Shown here one piece after another: positions 6,462 to 7,817 of a stretch of DNA of 7,817 bases (position 1 is its first letter; every line of letters begins with the position of its first letter). Source of the DNA: Rickettsiales bacterium (GTDB lineage Bacteria > Pseudomonadota > Alphaproteobacteria > Rickettsiales > UBA1997); contig CANGQE010000053.1 in the NCBI GenBank assembly GCA_947455845.1, positions 1-7,817 on the forward strand, read 5' to 3'. Position numbers and translations under genes: made by a program. Under the pieces are notes generated by a model that was not told the DNA's origin, did no database searches, and saw only the letters and a list, made by a program, of their open reading frames with translations.

Positions 6462-6540
6462 TCGAGAAGTGACGAATGGAAACCCACTACTTTGGGTTGA
6501 GTCGGGTATATCATTTCTCGATAAAGAAAATCAACCCAAA
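6462..6540 (-). promoter_or_regulatory. Interleaved inverted repeats in leader of carboxyltransferase-like gene
   Basis: On the minus strand the order is segment 1 TTTGGGTTGA (6540-6531), 2 TCGAGAAATGA (6521-6511), 3 TCAACCCAAA (6500-6491), 3' TGGGTT (6486-6481) and 4 TCACTTCTCGA (6472-6462). Segment 1 pairs perfectly with 3 over 10 bp. Segment 2 pairs with 4 over 11 bases with one mismatch (G-U compatible in RNA). Segment 3 also pairs with 3' over 6 bp inside the 2:4 loop. The folds 1:3 and 2:4 (with 3:3') are mutually exclusive as simple hairpins, or could form a pseudoknot. The element ends 33 bases before the ATG at 6428. A regulatory role is inference; no known riboswitch consensus is recognised. 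Confidence 0.45.
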
Positions 6541-6567
6541 ATCCGAAGAGCTCTGAATTCATGAAGG

Positions 6568-6648
6568 ATAGATCCTGAAACAAGTTCAGGATGACAGTAA
6601 CTTTAAAATCTCCCTTCACTGTCATCCTGAACTTGTTTCAGGATCTAT
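6568..6648. repeat. Perfect 31-bp inverted pair of CTTGT-loop repeats
   Basis: Two copies of the palindromic unit seen at 3710-3741 lie head to head at 6568-6598 (minus orientation) and 6618-6648 (plus orientation), with a 19-base spacer. Their 31-bp arms are perfectly complementary, and each arm also folds on its own (ATCCTGAA-CTTGT-TTCAGGAT). They lie between the divergent genes at 6428 (-) and 6788 (+), in the region that should contain both promoters. This places a very stable cruciform or stem in the shared control region. Confidence 0.9.
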
Positions 6649-6787
6649 TCCCACGAGCGATTCTAATTTAATGACACAAAGCCTAAATTAAATAACCGAC
6701 TAATTTATTTTCATTGATTGCAGCATTTTCAAAAATAGCTTCTTTCCCACATCACTTGAATTTTTTGATCAATGAATTTTTAAAATT

Positions 6788-7051
6788 ATGAAAAATTTTG
6801 TAAAACTAGCTGCTGTATTATTTTTTACAGCCACCACAGCATTAGCTCAAACTGACACCACTACTACTACCAATACCACCAACACCGATGTTGTAGTAGA
6901 ACAACCTACCAATACAGTAGTCCGTAAAAGAGTACGCGTTAACACAAATGATGTATACAGAAATGAAAAAGTAGTACATACAGATGCCGACGTAGCTAAG
7001 GGTGCAGCCGTCACTCCAAGAAATAATAGATTACGCCGAGACAGATATTAG
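6788..7051 (+). CDS. Small exported Thr/Asn-rich protein
   Basis: An 87-residue protein. MKNFVKLAAVLFFTATTALA is a clear Sec signal peptide, with cleavage expected before Gln21. The mature protein (about 67 residues) starts with a low-complexity run of Thr, Asn and Asp (22-36). A valine-rich stretch follows, and then a basic part with RKRVRV (46-51) and a C-terminus NNRLRRDRY. It has no Cys, His-rich segment or lipobox, so a direct metal-binding role is not obvious. No family is recognised. The stop codon is 23 bases before the start of the phytochelatin-synthase-like gene, and both products carry signal peptides, so co-transcription and a shared extracytoplasmic site are likely. No Shine-Dalgarno sequence precedes the ATG. 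The signal peptide supports the start. Confidence 0.75.
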   Translation: MKNFVKLAAVLFFTATTALAQTDTTTTTNTTNTDVVVEQPTNTVVRKRVRVNTNDVYRNEKVVHTDADVAKGAAVTPRNNRLRRDRY

Positions 7052-7074
7052 AGCCTCAATTCAATCAAAAAAAT

Positions 7075-7817
7075 ATGAAATTTAAATCAGCTAAAACCTT
7101 AGCCTTGGTAACTTTTTTTGCTGCCAACGCCGCTTTCGCCAACAGTGCCAACAGTGCCAAAAGTGATGCAATCACCAAAAGCATGACCTTCCATTACGAC
7201 AAGTACCCTGAAAGCAATTACAGCAAGCAAGTTGCCGTAATTAATTGGAACAGCGAAGAAGGCATCGCCCGACTTGAAAGAACTAAATTCAAAGGCGATT
7301 TTTACCGCCTCGCCCATCACTTTAAACCACAAACCAATCCGGCAGTTTGCGGACAAGCTGCGGCAACTATCATCCTTTCCGCCATTTACGAATTAAATCA
7401 CCAACCTTTTCCAATCATTGAAGAATGGCCAATCGCAATTACAGATAAAAAATACGCTCTGCAATATCGCCTACTTAACGAAAATAATTTCCACAACGAG
7501 GCCACTGATAAAATTCTTCACCGCAAAGCAATTTCGATGAAGATTACCAAAACCGATGGCAGCTTTGGCGGCGGCATTGATCTGGATGAATTACAAAAAA
7601 TGCTCAAAATCCACGGCGCCAAATCCAAGATGGTTAATGTTGATAAATACAGCGACAAAAAATTGGCCAGCTTTAGAGATTTAGTAAAAGAAGTTGTAAA
7701 TTCTCCTAAAGAATTTTTGCTTTTAAACTACGATCATTCTTACAAAGGCCTAATGGGCGGCCATTTCTCTCCGCTTGTTGCCTATGATGAAGTCTCTGAT
7801 TCAGCTCTAATGCTTGA
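7075..7817 (+). CDS. Secreted phytochelatin synthase family peptidase (3'-truncated by window)
   Basis: An open frame of 247 codons plus two bases, running off the right edge. Residues 1-22 (MKFKSAKTLALVTFFAANAA, then FA) form a signal peptide, followed by a short NSANSAKS repeat. The papain-like phytochelatin synthase domain starts near residue 70. QTNPAVCGQAAATIIL (86-101) gives the catalytic Cys92 and, six residues before it, the oxyanion-hole Gln86. GIDLDELQKML matches the family's 'LEELxxLL' helix, and GGHFSPLVAYDE (228-239) gives the catalytic His230. The window stops within codon 248 (GA-), exactly 18 residues after the His, where the family's catalytic Asp lies. The Cys-to-His distance (138) is longer than in plant or Nostoc enzymes. 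Known: bacterial members mainly cleave glycine from glutathione to leave gamma-glutamylcysteine; plant enzymes also make phytochelatins. Inference: periplasmic or exported glutathione processing, possibly on host glutathione. Confidence 0.9.
   Translation, partial: MKFKSAKTLALVTFFAANAAFANSANSAKSDAITKSMTFHYDKYPESNYSKQVAVINWNSEEGIARLERTKFKGDFYRLAHHFKPQTNPAVCGQAAATIILSAIYELNHQPFPIIEEWPIAITDKKYALQYRLLNENNFHNEATDKILHRKAISMKITKTDGSFGGGIDLDELQKMLKIHGAKSKMVNVDKYSDKKLASFRDLVKEVVNSPKEFLLLNYDHSYKGLMGGHFSPLVAYDEVSDSALML

Noticed and set aside
6425..6625. Minus-strand open frame of 66 codons upstream of the carboxyltransferase-like gene
   Set aside because: Its VILNLFQDL segment is just a translation of the palindromic repeat, and the rest is the structured leader.
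3551..6650. Recurring CTTGT units as a CRISPR array
   Set aside because: The units are irregularly spaced, in both orientations, hundreds to thousands of bases apart, and lack uniform spacers or cas genes.
7099..7356. Minus-strand open frame of 85 codons
   Set aside because: Antisense shadow of the phytochelatin-synthase-like gene, whose own motifs are unambiguous.

Overview
This is a 7.8-kb AT-rich bacterial window carrying short hairpin repeats in several gaps, decayed genes between intact ones, and almost no Shine-Dalgarno sequences. A proteobacterial-type Pal lipoprotein and the CTTGT-loop hairpins fit a host-associated or genome-reducing alphaproteobacterium (Rickettsiales- or Holosporales-like). 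That placement is inference only, since no rRNA or other taxonomic marker is present.

Layout, left to right. 31-561 (-) holds a probable transposase-like relic spread over three frames. 553-1407 (+) is a fused nucleotidyltransferase-HEPN protein, followed by an inverted repeat at 1436-1530. 1538-2062 (-) is a RimJ/RimL-type GNAT acetyltransferase. 2063-2248 shows nothing recognisable. 2249-2427 (+) is a frameshifted scrap of a metallo-beta-lactamase-fold hydrolase. 2432-2638 (-) is a small exported protein. A gap of about 420 bases follows, and then pal at 3063-3545 (+). Next come nested inverted repeats, a 95-residue helical protein of unknown function at 3740-4027 (-), and a broken class D (OXA-type) serine beta-lactamase at 4064-4300 (-). 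4410-6428 (-) encodes a 672-residue, very divergent relative of the biotin-dependent carboxyltransferase domain of pyruvate carboxylase and oxaloacetate decarboxylase. Its leader carries interleaved inverted repeats. After a perfect 31-bp inverted repeat, two genes for exported proteins run to the right edge: a small Thr/Asn-rich protein (6788-7051) and the start of a secreted phytochelatin-synthase-family cysteine peptidase (7075 to the window end).

The genes do not form one pathway. The only likely operon is the 6788/7075 pair (23-bp gap, both with signal peptides), which suggests a joint envelope or extracellular role in thiol or metal chemistry. The most notable items are the beta-lactamase relic with its STFK site intact, the carboxyltransferase-like protein that keeps its metal ligands but lacks a biotin domain, the secreted phytochelatin-synthase-like enzyme, and the hairpin family with compensatory stem changes around a constant loop.
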